From NCBI RefSeq assembly GCF_000426645.1, contig NZ_KE384549.1:62001-126000 (forward strand): a DNA stretch of 64,000 nucleotides. The letters are read 5' to 3'. A model generated the notes under the pieces. It did not search any database. It had not been told where the DNA came from and saw only the letters and a list, made by a program, of their open reading frames with translations. Positions 1 to 8,241 of the stretch are shown here, piece by piece. The DNA is from Nakamurella lactea DSM 19367. Its GTDB lineage: Bacteria; Actinomycetota; Actinomycetes; Mycobacteriales; Nakamurellaceae. How positions within the stretch are numbered: position 1 is the first letter of the stretch; each line of letters opens with the position of its first letter. Both the position numbers and the translations under genes were made by a program.

Positions 1-1
1 G

Positions 2-664
2 GTGGTGACCGTCACCGGCGGCGACGAGGTTCGCGGTTCGCACTGCCTGATGACCGTCGGTTCGGTGCCCAACACCACCGGGATCGGCCTGGACAAGGTC
101 GGGATCGAGACGGACAAGGGCGGCTTCGTCGGCGTCGACCGGGTGTCGCGCACCTCGGTTCCCGGCATCTACGCCGCCGGCGACTGCACCGGTGTGCTGA
201 TGCTGGCCTCGGTCGCGGCCATGCAGGGCCGGATCGCGATGTGGCACGCGCTCGGTGAGGGTGTCCCGCCACTCAAGCTGAACACGGTGTCCGCCAACGT
301 GTTCACCCATCCGGAGATCGCGACCGTCGGTGCCACCCAGAGCGACGTCGATGCCGGGATGACGAACGTGCAGACCCTGATGCTGCCGCTGGCGACGAAC
401 CCGCGGGCGAAGATGGCCGGCGTCCGGCAGGGCTTCGTGAAGCTGATCGTGCTCCGGCCCAGCGGAACAGTGATCGGCGGCGTTGTAGTGGCGCCGGAGG
501 CCTCGGAGCTCATCCTGCCGATCGCGGTGGCGGTGCAGAACAGCCTGACGGCCAAGGATCTGGCCTACAGCTTCTCGGTCTATCCGTCGCTGTCCGGCTC
601 GATCACCGAGCTCGGGCGGCAACTGATGTCGCTGAGCGAGATCCAAGGCCGCGTGGACAGCTGA
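2..664 (+). CDS. lpdA: NAD(P)H quinone reductase LpdA, C-terminal part (cut by window edge)
   Basis: This is the last ~220 residues of a flavoprotein of the pyridine-nucleotide disulphide oxidoreductase family; the N-terminal FAD motif lies outside the window. The FAD-contacting motif GIYAAGDCTG is present, followed by the dimerisation domain (from about VFTHPEIATVG). True lipoamide dehydrogenases carry an HPxxxE catalytic dyad near the end; here the matching place reads YPSLSGSITE, so the His is absent. This fits the mycobacterial LpdA type, which from memory is a quinone reductase rather than a lipoamide dehydrogenase. In M. tuberculosis lpdA sits beside glpD2; here the metE/nrd block separates them. 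Product family is sure; the exact reaction is inferred. Confidence 0.82.
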   Translation: MVTVTGGDEVRGSHCLMTVGSVPNTTGIGLDKVGIETDKGGFVGVDRVSRTSVPGIYAAGDCTGVLMLASVAAMQGRIAMWHALGEGVPPLKLNTVSANVFTHPEIATVGATQSDVDAGMTNVQTLMLPLATNPRAKMAGVRQGFVKLIVLRPSGTVIGGVVVAPEASELILPIAVAVQNSLTAKDLAYSFSVYPSLSGSITELGRQLMSLSEIQGRVDS

Positions 665-799
665 GATCGCGTGGCGGGGATGTCCCGCGGCCCAAGACCA
701 CACTGCTACTCCGGGGGCGCACGGCGCGGTCTTGACAGCCGGAGGTAGCCTAGCTGGGTAGTTGGTTCGCGAGCCGATCGGTAGTCGGCGGCCCGCGCC

Positions 800-1000
800 G
801 AGTCGACACCCGGAGCCCCGGTACCTGTTCGGCGAGAGGGAATCCGGTGTGAATCCGGAACTGCCCCCGCAGCGGTCACTGGGAACGAACGCCGTCACCA
901 GAGCACTGGACGCGTCCATCGCGACGATCCGGGAAGCGACGGCCAGTAGGAATTGCCGGTAGCTCCGGCGCCGCCCACGAGTCCGAAGACCTGCCAACAC
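800..1000 (+). ncRNA. Cobalamin (B12) riboswitch upstream of metE
   Basis: The conserved core runs from the GAGAGGGAATCCGGTG block (about 835-850), through CTGCCCCCGCAGCGGT (870-885), to the terminal B12 box GAGTCCGAAGACCTGCC (979-995). It sits about 150 bases before the metE start. In this riboswitch family adenosylcobalamin binding normally shuts off the downstream gene, so metE should be expressed only when B12 is scarce. A TTGACA hexamer at 732-737 could be the -35 element, but no clear -10 was found. The 5' boundary is approximate. Confidence 0.92.
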
Positions 1001-1146
1001 ACCGGGTGCGCCGCATCCGGTGGGCCGTCATCTCGTGGGATGGGGTGCGGGACTCGACCGACCCGTCGACCGGCAACGGCCACGGGTGGGTGACTTCCGC
1101 GCGTCGTTGGGTGACGACCCGGTCGAACGACCCGAAAGGGAACAGC

Positions 1147-3438
1147 ATGTCCCGCAACACCATCACCCCGCCACCGATCAGCGCGACGGTCCTCGGCTAT
1201 CCGCGGATCGGCCGGCATCGCGAACTCAAGAGGGCCATGGAGAAGTACTGGTCCGGCGGCTCCGATCGGGTTCGGCTGGACGCGGTCGCGGCCGATCTCC
1301 GCCGCAGCTCCCGCGCCGACCTGTTCGCTGCCGGCCTGGACTCGGTACCGGTCAACATCTTCTCCTACTACGACCAGGTGCTGGATACCGCCGTGCTGCT
1401 CGGCGCGGTGCCGGAGCGGTTCGCCGACATCGCCGATCCGCTCGATCGCTATTTCGCGATGGCCCGCGGCGCCGCCGACCTCCCGCCGCTGGAGATGACC
1501 AAGTGGTTCGACACCAACTACCACTATCTGGTGCCGGAGATCTCGGCGTCCACGACGTTCTCGTTGCACCCGGAGAAGGTGCTGGCCGATCTGGCCGAGG
1601 CGGTCGCCGACGGCGTGCCGGCCCGCCCGGTGGTGCTCGGGCCGGTGAGTTTCCTGTTGCTGGCCAAGGCGGTCGACGGCCGGCGGCTGCTGGATCGGGT
1701 GGACGAGCTGGTGCCGCTGTATGTCGACCTGATGGGACAACTGGCCGCGGCCGGGGCCGGCTGGGTACAACTGGACGAGCCGACCCTGGTGCAGGACAGG
1801 TCCGAGGAGGAACTGGCCCTGGTGGCCGCGGTGTACGACGCGCTGGCGGCGGTCGCGGACCGGCCGGCCCTGCTGGTGGCAAGCTACTTCGGTGATCTCG
1901 GGCCGGCCCTGCCGGTGCTGGCCGGAACCGGGATCGACGGCCTGGCAATGGATCTGGTGGCCGGTACGCTGCCTGCCGGTGCAGCCGGGCTGGGCGACAA
2001 GCTGTTGGTCGCGGGTGTGGTCGACGGACGCAACATCTGGCGCACCGACCCGGATCTCGCCCTGCAGAACCTGGCGGCCGCCCGGCAGCTCGCCGGCTCG
2101 GTCGCGGTCTCGACGTCCTGCTCGCTGCTGCACGTGCCGTACGGTCTGGCCGGCGAGGACGCCATCGATCCCAAGGTTGCGCGGTGGCTGGCCTTCGCCG
2201 ACGAGAAGGTGGCCGAGGTCGTGGCTCTCGCCGCGTCGCAGACGCCGGGCGCCGACTCCGGTGTCGAATCGGCGGTGATCGAGCTGTCGCGATCGGCGGT
2301 TGCCGATCGGGCGGCATCGCCGATCGTGCATCGGGACGACATCCGCCGGCGGGTCGTCGAGCTGACCGACGACGTCGTCAGCCGGGGGGAGCCGGGCCGT
2401 CGCCGGGAGCTGCAGGCGGCCCGGCTGGGGCTACCGGCGCTGCCGACCACCACCATTGGCTCGTTCCCGCAGACCGCCGAGATCCGGCGGGCCAGAGGGG
2501 ATCTGCGCGCCGGACGGATCGACGACCCGAGCTACGTCCAGCTGATGTGTGCCGAGGTGGTGTCGGTGATCAAGCTGCAGGAGGACCTGGGACTGGACGT
2601 GCTGGTGCACGGCGAGCCGGAACGCAACGACATGGTGCAGTACTTCGCGGAGCAGCTCGACGGGTTCGCCGTCACCGGCAACGGCTGGGTGCAGTCGTAC
2701 GGCTCGCGATGCGTGCGGCCGCCGATCCTGTTCGGCGACGTCAGCCGACCGCGACCGATGACGGTGGAGTGGGCCTCCTATGCGCAGCGTCAGACGGAGC
2801 GTCCGGTCAAGGGCATGCTGACCGGGCCGGTCACCATCCTTGCCTGGTCCTTCGTCCGCGACGATCAGCCGCTGGCCGACACCGCGGCGCAGGTGGCCCT
2901 GGCGGTCCGGGACGAGACGGTGGATCTGGAGGCGGCCGGTATCGGCATCGTCCAGGTCGACGAGCCGGCACTGCGGGAGCTGTTGCCGCTGCGCCGGGCC
3001 GACTGGTCCGGCTATCTGGAGTGGGCGGTCCGGTCGTTCCGGATCGCCACCTCCGGGGTGGGCGACGCGACCCAGATCCACACCCACCTGTGCTACTCGG
3101 AGTTCGGCGATGTGATCGACGCGATCGTCGCCCTGGACGCCGATGTCACCAGCGTGGAGGCCGCCAGGTCCCGGATGGAGATCCTGGACGACCTGTCCGC
3201 GGTCGGCTACCGCGCCGGCATCGGCCCAGGGGTCTACGACATCCACTCGCCGCGGGTGCCCAGCCAGTCCGAGATCGAGGAACTGCTGGATCGGGCGTTG
3301 CGGGCGGTCGGGCCCGATCGGTTGTGGGTCAATCCCGATTGCGGGCTGAAGACCCGATCCACCGACGAGGCGACGGCTGCGCTGAAGAATCTGGTCGCCG
3401 CCGCGCGGAGCCGGCGCGCGGCAGTTCCGGTCGTCTAA
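1147..3438 (+). CDS. metE: Cobalamin-independent methionine synthase MetE
   Basis: 5-methyltetrahydropteroyltriglutamate-homocysteine methyltransferase: it makes methionine in the cytosol by direct methyl transfer from folate to homocysteine without B12. The protein has 763 residues, the usual length, with the N-terminal folate half starting [14 protein letters not shown] and a C-terminal catalytic half. The zinc ligands are visible as HTHLC (His and Cys) and the late Cys in NPDCGLKTR. The ATG at 1147 is chosen because AAAGGGA lies just upstream and the family N-terminus begins there; the reading frame stays open upstream through the riboswitch, but that part is not protein-like. Control by the preceding B12 riboswitch implies that a B12-dependent MetH exists elsewhere in the genome. 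Confidence 0.97.
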   Translation: MSRNTITPPPISATVLGYPRIGRHRELKRAMEKYWSGGSDRVRLDAVAADLRRSSRADLFAAGLDSVPVNIFSYYDQVLDTAVLLGAVPERFADIADPLDRYFAMARGAADLPPLEMTKWFDTNYHYLVPEISASTTFSLHPEKVLADLAEAVADGVPARPVVLGPVSFLLLAKAVDGRRLLDRVDELVPLYVDLMGQLAAAGAGWVQLDEPTLVQDRSEEELALVAAVYDALAAVADRPALLVASYFGDLGPALPVLAGTGIDGLAMDLVAGTLPAGAAGLGDKLLVAGVVDGRNIWRTDPDLALQNLAAARQLAGSVAVSTSCSLLHVPYGLAGEDAIDPKVARWLAFADEKVAEVVALAASQTPGADSGVESAVIELSRSAVADRAASPIVHRDDIRRRVVELTDDVVSRGEPGRRRELQAARLGLPALPTTTIGSFPQTAEIRRARGDLRAGRIDDPSYVQLMCAEVVSVIKLQEDLGLDVLVHGEPERNDMVQYFAEQLDGFAVTGNGWVQSYGSRCVRPPILFGDVSRPRPMTVEWASYAQRQTERPVKGMLTGPVTILAWSFVRDDQPLADTAAQVALAVRDETVDLEAAGIGIVQVDEPALRELLPLRRADWSGYLEWAVRSFRIATSGVGDATQIHTHLCYSEFGDVIDAIVALDADVTSVEAARSRMEILDDLSAVGYRAGIGPGVYDIHSPRVPSQSEIEELLDRALRAVGPDRLWVNPDCGLKTRSTDEATAALKNLVAAARSRRAAVPVV

Positions 3439-3460
3439 GGGACACCGACATCGACTGACG

Positions 3461-3517
3461 CCCACCATCTTCGACCTCGGGCACCACTGGTGATACCTCG
3501 AAGTCGAAGATGGTGGG
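3461..3517. terminator. Inverted repeat between convergent metE and nrdB
   Basis: A perfect 15-base inverted repeat (CCCACCATCTTCGAC at 3461-3475, its complement at 3503-3517) surrounds a smaller internal hairpin (CACCACTGGTG). It sits in the 111-base gap where metE and nrdB converge, so it most likely ends transcription from both sides. There is no strong T-run, as is common in actinobacteria. Confidence 0.7.
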
Positions 3518-3549
3518 TCGAAGTGGCGCCGGCCGAGCTCAGCCGGAAC

Positions 3550-4647
3550 TCACCACTGCAGGCCGGAGCCGGTCTGGTACTCGATGACCCGGGTCTCGAA
3601 GAAGTTCTTCTCCTTCTTCAGGTCCATCATCTCGCTCATCCACGGGAACGGATTCTCGGTGTCGGCGTACAACGGCGTCAGACCGATCTGTGCACAGCGC
3701 CGGTTGGTGATGAAGTGCAAGTACTGCTCGCACTGGTCGGCGGTGAGCCCGAGCATCCCGGTCGGCATGGTGTCCCGGCCGTAGGCGATCTCCAGATCGC
3801 AGGCGGTGGAGAGCATCTCGCGGACCTCGTCGACGAATTCGGACGTCCACAGGTGCGGGTTCTCGATCTTGATCTGGTTGATCACGTCGATGCCGAAGTT
3901 CAGGTGGATCGACTCGTCCCGCAGGATGTACTGGTACTGCTCGGCGATGCCGACCATCTTGTTCCGCCGGCCCAACGAGAGGATCTGCGCGAAGCCGGTG
4001 TAGAACCACATGCCTTCGAAGATCACGTAGAACGCGATCAGGTCCCTCAGGAACGCCCGGTCGGACTCCGGCGTCCCGGTCCGAAAGGCTGGATCCTCCA
4101 ACGACTGGGTGAACTGCAGCGCCCACGAATCCTTCTCGGTGATCGAGGGCACCTCCCGGTACATGTTGAACAGCTCGCCGGAGTCCAGCCCCAGCGAGGT
4201 GCAGATGTACTGGAAGGTATGGGTGTGCACGGCCTCCTCGAAGGCCTGCCGGAGCAGATACTGCCGGCACTCCGGATTGGTCAGTTGCCGGTACACCGCC
4301 AGAACGATGTTGTTGGCCACCAACGACTCCGCGGTGGCGAAGAACCCGAGGTTGCGCTTGAGCATGGTGCGTTCGGCATCGCTGAGCCCATCGGGGGAGC
4401 GCCACAGCGCGATGTCCGCCTGCATGGACACCTCGGTCGGCATCCAGTGGTTGTTGCAACCGGCCAGATACTTCTTCCAGGCCCACTCGTACTTGAGCGG
4501 CAGCAGCTGGTTCACGTCGGCCCGGGCGTTGATCATCGACTTCTCGGAGACGCTGACCCGGCCGGCGGTGCCGAGGGTGCGATCGATCTCGCCCAGGCCG
4601 GTGACCGGCGCGTTGTTTGTGTCCATGGGGGAGCTCGGGGTACTCAC
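3550..4647 (-). CDS. nrdB: Ribonucleotide reductase beta subunit NrdB, class Ic type
   Basis: Small (radical-generating) subunit of aerobic ribonucleotide reductase, partner of the NrdA encoded just upstream. Numbered from the GTG start (365 residues), the six carboxylate/His metal ligands are E107 (TAESL), E138 and H141 (FEEAVHTH), E211 (IFEGMWF), E245 and H248 (RDESIH). The position of the radical tyrosine (E138+7) is Phe145. The first ligand is Glu rather than Asp. Both traits match the Chlamydia trachomatis class Ic enzyme, whose cofactor is a Mn/Fe pair instead of a tyrosyl radical. GTG at 4647 is preferred: GCGAGG lies 7 bases upstream, inside a duplicated copy of the nrdA tail, and the TGA of that copy overlaps it as GTGA. 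An ATG at 4626 is the alternative. Confidence 0.93.
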   Translation of the reverse strand: MSTPSSPMDTNNAPVTGLGEIDRTLGTAGRVSVSEKSMINARADVNQLLPLKYEWAWKKYLAGCNNHWMPTEVSMQADIALWRSPDGLSDAERTMLKRNLGFFATAESLVANNIVLAVYRQLTNPECRQYLLRQAFEEAVHTHTFQYICTSLGLDSGELFNMYREVPSITEKDSWALQFTQSLEDPAFRTGTPESDRAFLRDLIAFYVIFEGMWFYTGFAQILSLGRRNKMVGIAEQYQYILRDESIHLNFGIDVINQIKIENPHLWTSEFVDEVREMLSTACDLEIAYGRDTMPTGMLGLTADQCEQYLHFITNRRCAQIGLTPLYADTENPFPWMSEMMDLKKEKNFFETRVIEYQTGSGLQW

Positions 4648-4671
4648 TGGCAGGCCTCGCAATCGGGGTTG
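4644..4671 (-). repeat. Copy A of a 28-bp direct repeat of the nrdA 3' end
   Basis: Identical over 28 bases to 4706-4733. Read on the minus strand it encodes NPDCEACQ followed by TGA, the redox-active tail of NrdA, but it lies 62 bases beyond copy B and so in another frame. It supplies the ribosome-binding context of nrdB. It looks like the ancestral nrdA end left behind by a duplication. Confidence 0.85.
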
Positions 4672-4705
4672 ACGGTCACAGCGCCCAGGTGAGCAACGGC
4701 GGGAA

Positions 4706-4733
4706 TCACTGGCAGGCCTCGCAATCGGGGTTG
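4706..4733 (-). repeat. Copy B of the 28-bp repeat (real end of nrdA)
   Basis: Encodes the true C-terminal NPDCEACQ and stop of nrdA on the minus strand. It is identical to 4644-4671, offset by 62 bases, which is not a multiple of three. Confidence 0.85.
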
Positions 4734-7711
4734 TCGATCGAACACACGGTGGCTGCGGTGCCCAGCGGGATCAGATCGACGGGTGGGTCGGCAAGAACGG
4801 TTTCGGGGATGACGGTTTCCGGGATGACGGGCTCGGGGATGACGGGCTCGGGGATGACGGCTTCGGGGATGACGGGCTGCACCGCAACGGCATTGAGTCG
4901 CCCGTCGGTGCCCTGCAGGGTCGACTTCTCCACGTGGGTGGCCGAGGTGGACCGCAGGTAATAGGTGGTCTTGCAACCGGTGCGCCAGGCCAGCCGGTAC
5001 AGCTCGTCCAGGTCGCGGCCGTTCGGCGCGCTCACGTACAGGTTCAGTGACTGCGCCTGGTCGATCCACTTCTGCCGGCGGGAGGCGGCGGCGATCAGCC
5101 AGGACCCGTGGATCTCGAAAGCGGTGGCGAACTGCTCCTTCACCTCCTGTGGCACCCGATCGATCTCCCAGAGCGAGCCGTCGAAGTACTTCAGGTCGCC
5201 GATCATCACCTCGTCCCACAGCCCGCGTTCCTTGAGCACCCGCACCAGATGTTCGTTGATCACGGTGAAGTCGCCGCTCATGTTCGACTTGACGAACAGG
5301 TTGCGGTAGGTGGGCTCGATCGACTGGGCCACCCCGACGATGTTCGAGATGGTGGCCGTCGGGGCGATCGCCATCACGTTGGAATTGCGCATGCCTGCGG
5401 TGCGGACCCGTTCCCGCAACGAGTCCCAGTCCAGTCGTCGCGACCGGTCCTGCTCCAGGTCGCCGCCGCGGGCGGTGGCCAGCAGGTCGATCGAGTCAAT
5501 CGGCAGCACCCCCTGGCTCCACAGCGATCCGTCGAACGACGGGTAGCGGCCACGTTCGACGGCCAGCGCACTGGAGGCCGAGATCGCCCAGTACGACAGG
5601 GCTTCCATCGACGTGTCGGCGAAATCGACGGCTTCCTGCGAGGCATACGCGATGCCCTGCGCGTACAGCGAGTCGGCGAAACCCATCAGCCCGAGTCCGA
5701 CCGGCCGATGTCGCAGGTTGGACCGACGGGCCGCCGGGATGGTGTACATGTTGATGTCGATCACGTTGTCCAGCATCCGGACCGCGGTGGTCACCGTACG
5801 CCGGAGCTTCTCGGTGTCGAGCCCGTCGTGGCCGACGTGCGCCGCCAGGTTCACCGAACCCAGGTTGCAGACGGCGGTCTCGGCGCCGTCGCCGGACGGG
5901 CCAGCGGTGCGGGTGTTCAGAGTGATCTCGGTGCACAGGTTCGACGAGTGCACCACACCGGCATGCTGCTGCGGGGAACGCAGGTTGCAGGCGTCCTTGA
6001 ACGTGATCCACGGGTGCCCGGTCTCGAACAGCGAGGTCAGCATCGAACGCCAGAGCTCCACCGCCCGTACTCGTCGGAAGACCCCGATCTCGCCGCGGTC
6101 GGCCGCGGCCTCGTACTCCGCGTACCGCCGGGCGAACGCCTCGCCGTACAGATCGTGCAGGTCGCCGACCTCGTCCGGGGAGAACAGCGTCCACTGAGCA
6201 TCGGCCTCCACCCGCCGCAGGAACTCGTCCGGCACCCAGTTCGCGGTGTTCATGTCGTGGGTGCGTCGGCGGTCGTCGCCGGTGTTGCGGCGCAGCTGCA
6301 GGAACTCCTCGACATCGATGTGCCAGGTCTCCAGGTAGGCGCAGACCGCACCCTTGCGCTTGCCGCCCTGGTTCACCGCGACCGCGGTGTCGTTGGCGAT
6401 CTTCAGGAACGGCACCACGCCGGAGGAGTTCCCGTTGGTGCCCTTGATGTGTGCGCCGATCCCGCGCACCGGGGTCCAGTCGTTGCCCAGCCCACCTGAG
6501 TACTTGGCCAGCAGCGCGTTGTCCCTGATCGAGGAGAAGATCGACGACAGATCGTCATCGACGGTGGTCAGGAAGCACGAGGACAATTGGGGCCGGGTGG
6601 TGCCGGCGTTGAACAGCGTCGGGGTCGAACACATGAAGTCGAAGGAGGCGAGCAGCCGGTAGAACTCGATGGCGCGCTCCTCCCGGTCCACCTCGTTCAG
6701 CGACAGCCCCATCGCCACCCGCATGAAGAACGCCTGTGGCAGTTCGTATCTGGTGCCGCGATGATGCAGGAAGTAGCGGTCGTAGAGGGTCTGCAGCCCG
6801 AGGAAGGAGAATTCCAGGTCGCCGCCGGGCAGCAGCGCGCCGCCGAGCCGCTCCAGGTCGAACTCGGCCAGCACCGGGTCCAGCTGCCCGAGCTGCACAC
6901 CACGGGCGACATAGTCGGCGAAGTAGCCGGGGTAACGCTCGGCCATCTCGGCAGCGGTGGCCCGGACCGGGTGTCCGGCAAGGAATCCCAGCGCCTCGGT
7001 CCGCAGGTTGTCGGCCAGCAGCCTGGCCGTCACCGTCGAGTAGGCGGGCTCACGTTCCACCAACGCCCTGGCCGCCAGCACGGTGGCCAGTTCCACCTCG
7101 CGCTCGGTGATCCCGTCGTAGAGGTTGGCGACCGTGCCGGCCAGCACCGCGGCCGGATCGACGTCCGTCAGCCCAGCGCAGGCCTCGGTGATCACCACCG
7201 TCAGCCTGGCGGTGTCCAGCGGTGCGCTGCTGCCGTCCGGAGCGGTCACCGAGACCGGTTGCGGCAGACCGGGAACCGGCGCCGGTGTCGCCGTCGACTG
7301 TCTGGCCTGCCGGTGCTGCTCGCGGTACAGGATGTAGGCGCGAGCCACCGCGGGCTGGTCGGCGCGCATCAGCGCGAGTTCGACCTGGTCCTGGATGTCC
7401 TCCAGGTTGATCGGTCGACCGGGACCGGCGAGGCCGGCGAACCTGCTCTGCAGGGTGTCGACCACCACGTCGGTCAGCTCCCGCACCTGGCTGCGCAGTC
7501 GCGCCGAGTGGTGTGCGGCGTCTCCCTCGACGGCCAGGAATGCCTTGGTGACGGCCACCGCGATCCGGCCGGGGTCGAAGTCGACGACCTCGCCGTCCCG
7601 GCGTTGCACGCGCAACGTGGTGGCCGGGGGCGGGGCGGTCCCGGCTGCCGGTGGTATCGGGTGATCGCCGGCCTCGACGGGCCGCGTCTGCTGGTCGGTG
7701 CTGCTGGTCAT
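4706..7711 (-). CDS. nrdA: Ribonucleotide reductase alpha subunit NrdA
   Basis: Catalytic subunit that reduces ribonucleotides to deoxyribonucleotides. It has 1001 residues. Two ATP-cone-like regulatory domains come first (from about [15 protein letters not shown], and again from [15 protein letters not shown]), then the catalytic barrel with [23 protein letters not shown] and [10 protein letters not shown] (active-site Asn/Cys/Glu and the thiol pair) and the radical-transfer TTYYLR. The end carries five VIPEx repeats and the tail DCEACQ, whose CxxC passes electrons to the active site. ATG at 7711 follows GAGGAGAGAG and matches where the family begins; the open frame upstream to 7903 overlaps the leader. 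It forms an operon with nrdB, under a B12 riboswitch and a probable NrdR operator. Confidence 0.96.
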   Translation of the reverse strand: MTSSTDQQTRPVEAGDHPIPPAAGTAPPPATTLRVQRRDGEVVDFDPGRIAVAVTKAFLAVEGDAAHHSARLRSQVRELTDVVVDTLQSRFAGLAGPGRPINLEDIQDQVELALMRADQPAVARAYILYREQHRQARQSTATPAPVPGLPQPVSVTAPDGSSAPLDTARLTVVITEACAGLTDVDPAAVLAGTVANLYDGITEREVELATVLAARALVEREPAYSTVTARLLADNLRTEALGFLAGHPVRATAAEMAERYPGYFADYVARGVQLGQLDPVLAEFDLERLGGALLPGGDLEFSFLGLQTLYDRYFLHHRGTRYELPQAFFMRVAMGLSLNEVDREERAIEFYRLLASFDFMCSTPTLFNAGTTRPQLSSCFLTTVDDDLSSIFSSIRDNALLAKYSGGLGNDWTPVRGIGAHIKGTNGNSSGVVPFLKIANDTAVAVNQGGKRKGAVCAYLETWHIDVEEFLQLRRNTGDDRRRTHDMNTANWVPDEFLRRVEADAQWTLFSPDEVGDLHDLYGEAFARRYAEYEAAADRGEIGVFRRVRAVELWRSMLTSLFETGHPWITFKDACNLRSPQQHAGVVHSSNLCTEITLNTRTAGPSGDGAETAVCNLGSVNLAAHVGHDGLDTEKLRRTVTTAVRMLDNVIDINMYTIPAARRSNLRHRPVGLGLMGFADSLYAQGIAYASQEAVDFADTSMEALSYWAISASSALAVERGRYPSFDGSLWSQGVLPIDSIDLLATARGGDLEQDRSRRLDWDSLRERVRTAGMRNSNVMAIAPTATISNIVGVAQSIEPTYRNLFVKSNMSGDFTVINEHLVRVLKERGLWDEVMIGDLKYFDGSLWEIDRVPQEVKEQFATAFEIHGSWLIAAASRRQKWIDQAQSLNLYVSAPNGRDLDELYRLAWRTGCKTTYYLRSTSATHVEKSTLQGTDGRLNAVAVQPVIPEAVIPEPVIPEPVIPETVIPETVLADPPVDLIPLGTAATVCSIDNPDCEACQ
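4801..4880. repeat. 15-bp in-frame tandem repeat near the nrdA 3' end
   Basis: GGGATGACGG recurs at 4806, 4821, 4836, 4851 and 4866 (period 15), giving five VIPE[A/P/T] pentapeptides in NrdA just before the CxxC tail. It probably forms a flexible tether that lengthens the swinging arm. Confidence 0.85.
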
Positions 7712-7852
7712 GCTCTCTCCTCGCGAGCCGATGGATCGGTGCGCTCCGGGGGAGAGGGGTGACGAGGGCCGGCGCGGGCGTTGCCGACCACGCATCCTCG
7801 CTGCACCCTCCCTCGGGGCGCGCCGCGGTGGCTGCCGATGGCAGCCACACCC

Positions 7853-8072
7853 AGGCAGGTCTTCGGACTCGTGGGCCGTGCCGTCCGGCTGATCAGGCCG
7901 CACGACGTTCTACCGGCGGTCGCTTCCCAGGCATCGCGTTGCCCAGTGCTGACCCGGTGCGCTCTGTCGAGCTCTCCGGGGACCGCTTTCGTTCCCACTC
8001 ACCGCTGCGGGGCAGTTCCGGTGTCGCACCGGATTCCCTGTTGCCTCCAGTCGACGGGCGACTGGAACCTTG
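7853..8072 (-). ncRNA. Cobalamin (B12) riboswitch upstream of nrdA
   Basis: On the minus strand the core reads CAGGGAATCCGGTGCGACA (about 8045-8027), then CTGCCCCGCAGCGGTGAG and GGGAACGAAAGCGG, and ends in the B12 box GAGTCCGAAGACCTGCC (about 7872-7856). It lies about 140 bases before the nrdA start. B12-riboswitch control of class I reductase is established in Streptomyces, where a B12-dependent class II enzyme (NrdJ) takes over when cobalamin is present; the same logic is inferred here. Boundaries are approximate. Confidence 0.92.
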
Positions 8073-8082
8073 AGCACTCAGG

Positions 8083-8130
8083 ACCATACATCTAGCGGTT
8101 CGTGACGTCACGAACCCCTAGATGTTCGGA
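8083..8130. promoter_or_regulatory. Putative paired NrdR boxes
   Basis: A 38-base near-perfect palindrome at 8088-8125 (one mismatch) contains ATCTAG on both strands. Each half embeds a 16-base site resembling the NrdR box ACACTATATCTAGTGT (11 of 16 and 9 of 16 matches by eye). The two 16-mers (8083-8098 and, on the other strand, 8115-8130) are exactly 32 bases apart centre to centre, the spacing typical of NrdR box pairs. It lies just upstream of the nrdA riboswitch leader. Confidence 0.5.
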
Positions 8131-8241
8131 TCGGCGTGTCGGGCGTGTCGCCTCGGCGGGTCGGCGCCCCGGACATGCTGCGCGGGTCGGTGGGCCGACG
8201 GTAGCGTGACGGGGCACCTTCCAGACGAGGAGACCGGCCCT

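Noticed and set aside
732-763. A complete sigma-A promoter for metE
   Set aside because: TTGACA is there but no -10 hexamer at a normal spacing could be found; kept only as a remark under the riboswitch.
895-2331. A 478-codon open frame antisense to metE
   Set aside because: Its translation is Arg/Gln/His-rich and low in hydrophobic order, typical of the complement of a high-GC gene; metE on the other strand is clear.
4320-4440. A missing first metal ligand in NrdB (Ala in DIALW)
   Set aside because: Counting 31 residues back from E138 puts the ligand at E107 in TAESL, which is present; my first alignment was off.
4644-5219. A separate 191-residue gene ending in NPDCEACQ
   Set aside because: It is nrdA read in another frame and only the last 8 residues, from the duplicated tail, look real.
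7712-7903. 64-residue N-terminal extension of NrdA
   Set aside because: It runs through the riboswitch end and leader; the family start and the GAGGAGAGAG site support ATG at 7711.
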